Shown: positions 6,914 through 8,440 of the stretch, in pieces | Layout of the letters: the number at the start of each line of letters is the position of its first letter | How positions within the stretch are numbered: the first letter of the stretch is position 1 | Assembly: GCA_964616985.1 (NCBI GenBank) | Contig: CAZTVF010000171.1 | Span: 1-8,440 of the forward strand | Length of the DNA: 8,440 bases | Reading direction: 5' to 3' | Origin: CAZTVF01 sp964616985 | GTDB taxonomy: Bacteria > Planctomycetota > Phycisphaerae > SM23-33 | Program-made: the position numbers and the translations under genes | Notes under the pieces: generated by a model | What the model saw: the letters and a program-made list of their open reading frames with translations, nothing else | Database searches by the model: none | Told to the model about the DNA's origin: nothing

Positions 6914-6964
6914 TCTTTCACCGTTGAATCCAGAAGTGCGGCTTTGGAGCGATCTGGTAGGCTT

Positions 6965-7045
6965 TGGCAGCGGCTTGCCGTTCGGCGCTGTAGAAGCCCC
7001 AATGCTCACCCGGATCTGACAGCGCCGAACGGCAAGCAGCGCCCA
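6965..7045 (+). repeat. ~82-bp palindromic intergenic element, copy 2
   Basis: This copy lies 51 bases after the pump stop. Its left arm shares an exact 22-base match (6970-6991) with 2360-2381, and the whole element aligns to the reverse complement of 2355-2436 at 68 of 81 positions. Its own arms (CAGCGCCGAACGGCAAGC at 7020-7037 against the left arm) can form a long stem around a spacer of about 27 bases. No T tract follows either arm, so a terminator role in this convergent region is possible but unsupported. Confidence 0.75.
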
Positions 7046-7047
7046 GC

Positions 7048-7060
7048 GTCCCGACGGGAC
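7048..7060. repeat. GTCCC palindrome related to the trpD-tail repeat
   Basis: GTCCCGACGGGAC is a perfect six-base-arm palindrome around a central A. It shares the GTCCC/GGGAC arms of the repeats at 2159, 2230 and 2260 but has GAC in place of GTA in the middle. It abuts element copy 2. Confidence 0.5.
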
Positions 7061-7168
7061 CCATCAGCGAGCTCTCACGCACAGGACGACCACCCGCCGA
7101 TTTCCCGTCTGCTCTTGTCTCTTCTTATCCGCGTTTATCCCCTGCATCCCTGCTTGCTTCTTTTCTTC
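7061..7168. other. Pyrimidine-rich convergent intergenic tail
   Basis: This stretch runs up to the galK stop and is rich in C and T on the plus strand, notably 7107-7130 and 7141-7170. It contains a small direct repeat, TTATCC at 7125-7130 and TTTATCC at 7134-7140. No gene, intrinsic terminator or RNA was recognised. Confidence 0.4.
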
Positions 7169-8329
<1,161 letters not shown>

Positions 8330-8338
8330 AGTCTCCGC

Positions 8339-8367
8339 AAAGTAAACGCCCCGGCGACGCCTGTCAA
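8339..8367 (-). promoter_or_regulatory. Predicted galK promoter
   Basis: A perfect TTGACA lies on the minus strand at 8367-8362, followed by exactly 17 bases and TACTTT (8344-8339), a weak -10 matching three of six consensus bases. Transcription from it would begin around 8332, practically at the galK ATG (8329), implying a leaderless or nearly leaderless message; alternatively the real promoter lies further upstream. Confidence 0.4.
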
Positions 8368-8417
8368 GCTCGCCCGGCGGCAACGCAGGGCAATCGCATG
8401 TGCGGCTTTGCCAGTGG

Positions 8418-8436
8418 CGCGGGCATCTTGCCCGCG
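8418..8436. repeat. GC-rich palindrome at the right edge
   Basis: CGCGGGCATCTTGCCCGCG has perfect eight-base arms around a TCT loop. It lies upstream of galK (minus strand), about 50 bases beyond the predicted -35. It may belong to another dispersed palindromic family or serve as a hairpin for a gene beyond the window. Confidence 0.6.
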
Positions 8437-8440
8437 AGTG

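Noticed and set aside
6936..6946. The 11-mer GTGCGGCTTTG shared with 8400-8410
   Set aside because: An exact 11-base match is expected by chance in a window of this size, and flanks do not align.
4259..7009. A 916-codon open frame on the minus strand opposite the RND pump
   Set aside because: It is antisense to a clearly conserved pump, is dominated by His, Arg, Gly and Gln as expected for shadow frames in GC-rich DNA, and begins inside the repeat element.
2334..7045. The inverted elements as ends of an active transposon carrying the efflux genes
   Set aside because: No transposase or integrase is present, no target duplication is visible, and each element is itself palindromic as in dispersed repeats; kept only as a finding to check.

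Overview
The window is G+C-rich, with codon third positions mostly G or C, and carries five protein-coding genes plus an unusual density of short palindromic intergenic repeats. No rRNA, tRNA, CRISPR array, transposase or phage gene is visible. The gene families, the lack of clear Shine-Dalgarno sites at some starts, and the REP-like palindromes would fit a Planctomycetota/Phycisphaerae-type bacterium. That is an inference from general appearance, not a demonstrated placement. The RND pump and lipoprotein-type adaptor do indicate a Gram-negative (diderm) envelope.

Layout, left to right. (1) A tandem 14-bp repeat at the left edge. (2) On the minus strand, a uroporphyrinogen decarboxylase-superfamily protein (63-1067) that is not a classical HemE. 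(3) A 71-bp divergent intergenic region in which the two -10 boxes overlap inside a dyad. (4) On the plus strand, trpD (1139-2176), whose last five codons and stop lie inside a copy of an intergenic repeat. (5) About 410 bp with no gene but crowded with palindromic repeats (2159-2436). (6) A two-gene plus-strand operon encoding an RND efflux system: a periplasmic adaptor (about 2586-3812) and an MdtB/MdtC-type pump (3809-6913), overlapping by ATGA. (7) A convergent intergenic region (6914-7168) holding a second, inverted copy of the ~82-bp element found upstream of the adaptor. (8) On the minus strand, galK (7169-8329), with a consensus -35 box upstream. (9) A GC-rich palindrome at the right edge.

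The genes do not form a single pathway. TrpD performs the second step of tryptophan synthesis, GalK the first step of the Leloir galactose pathway, and the adaptor and pump work as one envelope efflux machine. No outer-membrane channel gene is present in the window. I see no convincing new multi-gene system. The most notable features are the repeat architecture (a repeat invading the trpD terminus, and inverted elements bracketing the efflux operon), the symmetric divergent promoter, and the altered putative metal site of the UROD-like protein.
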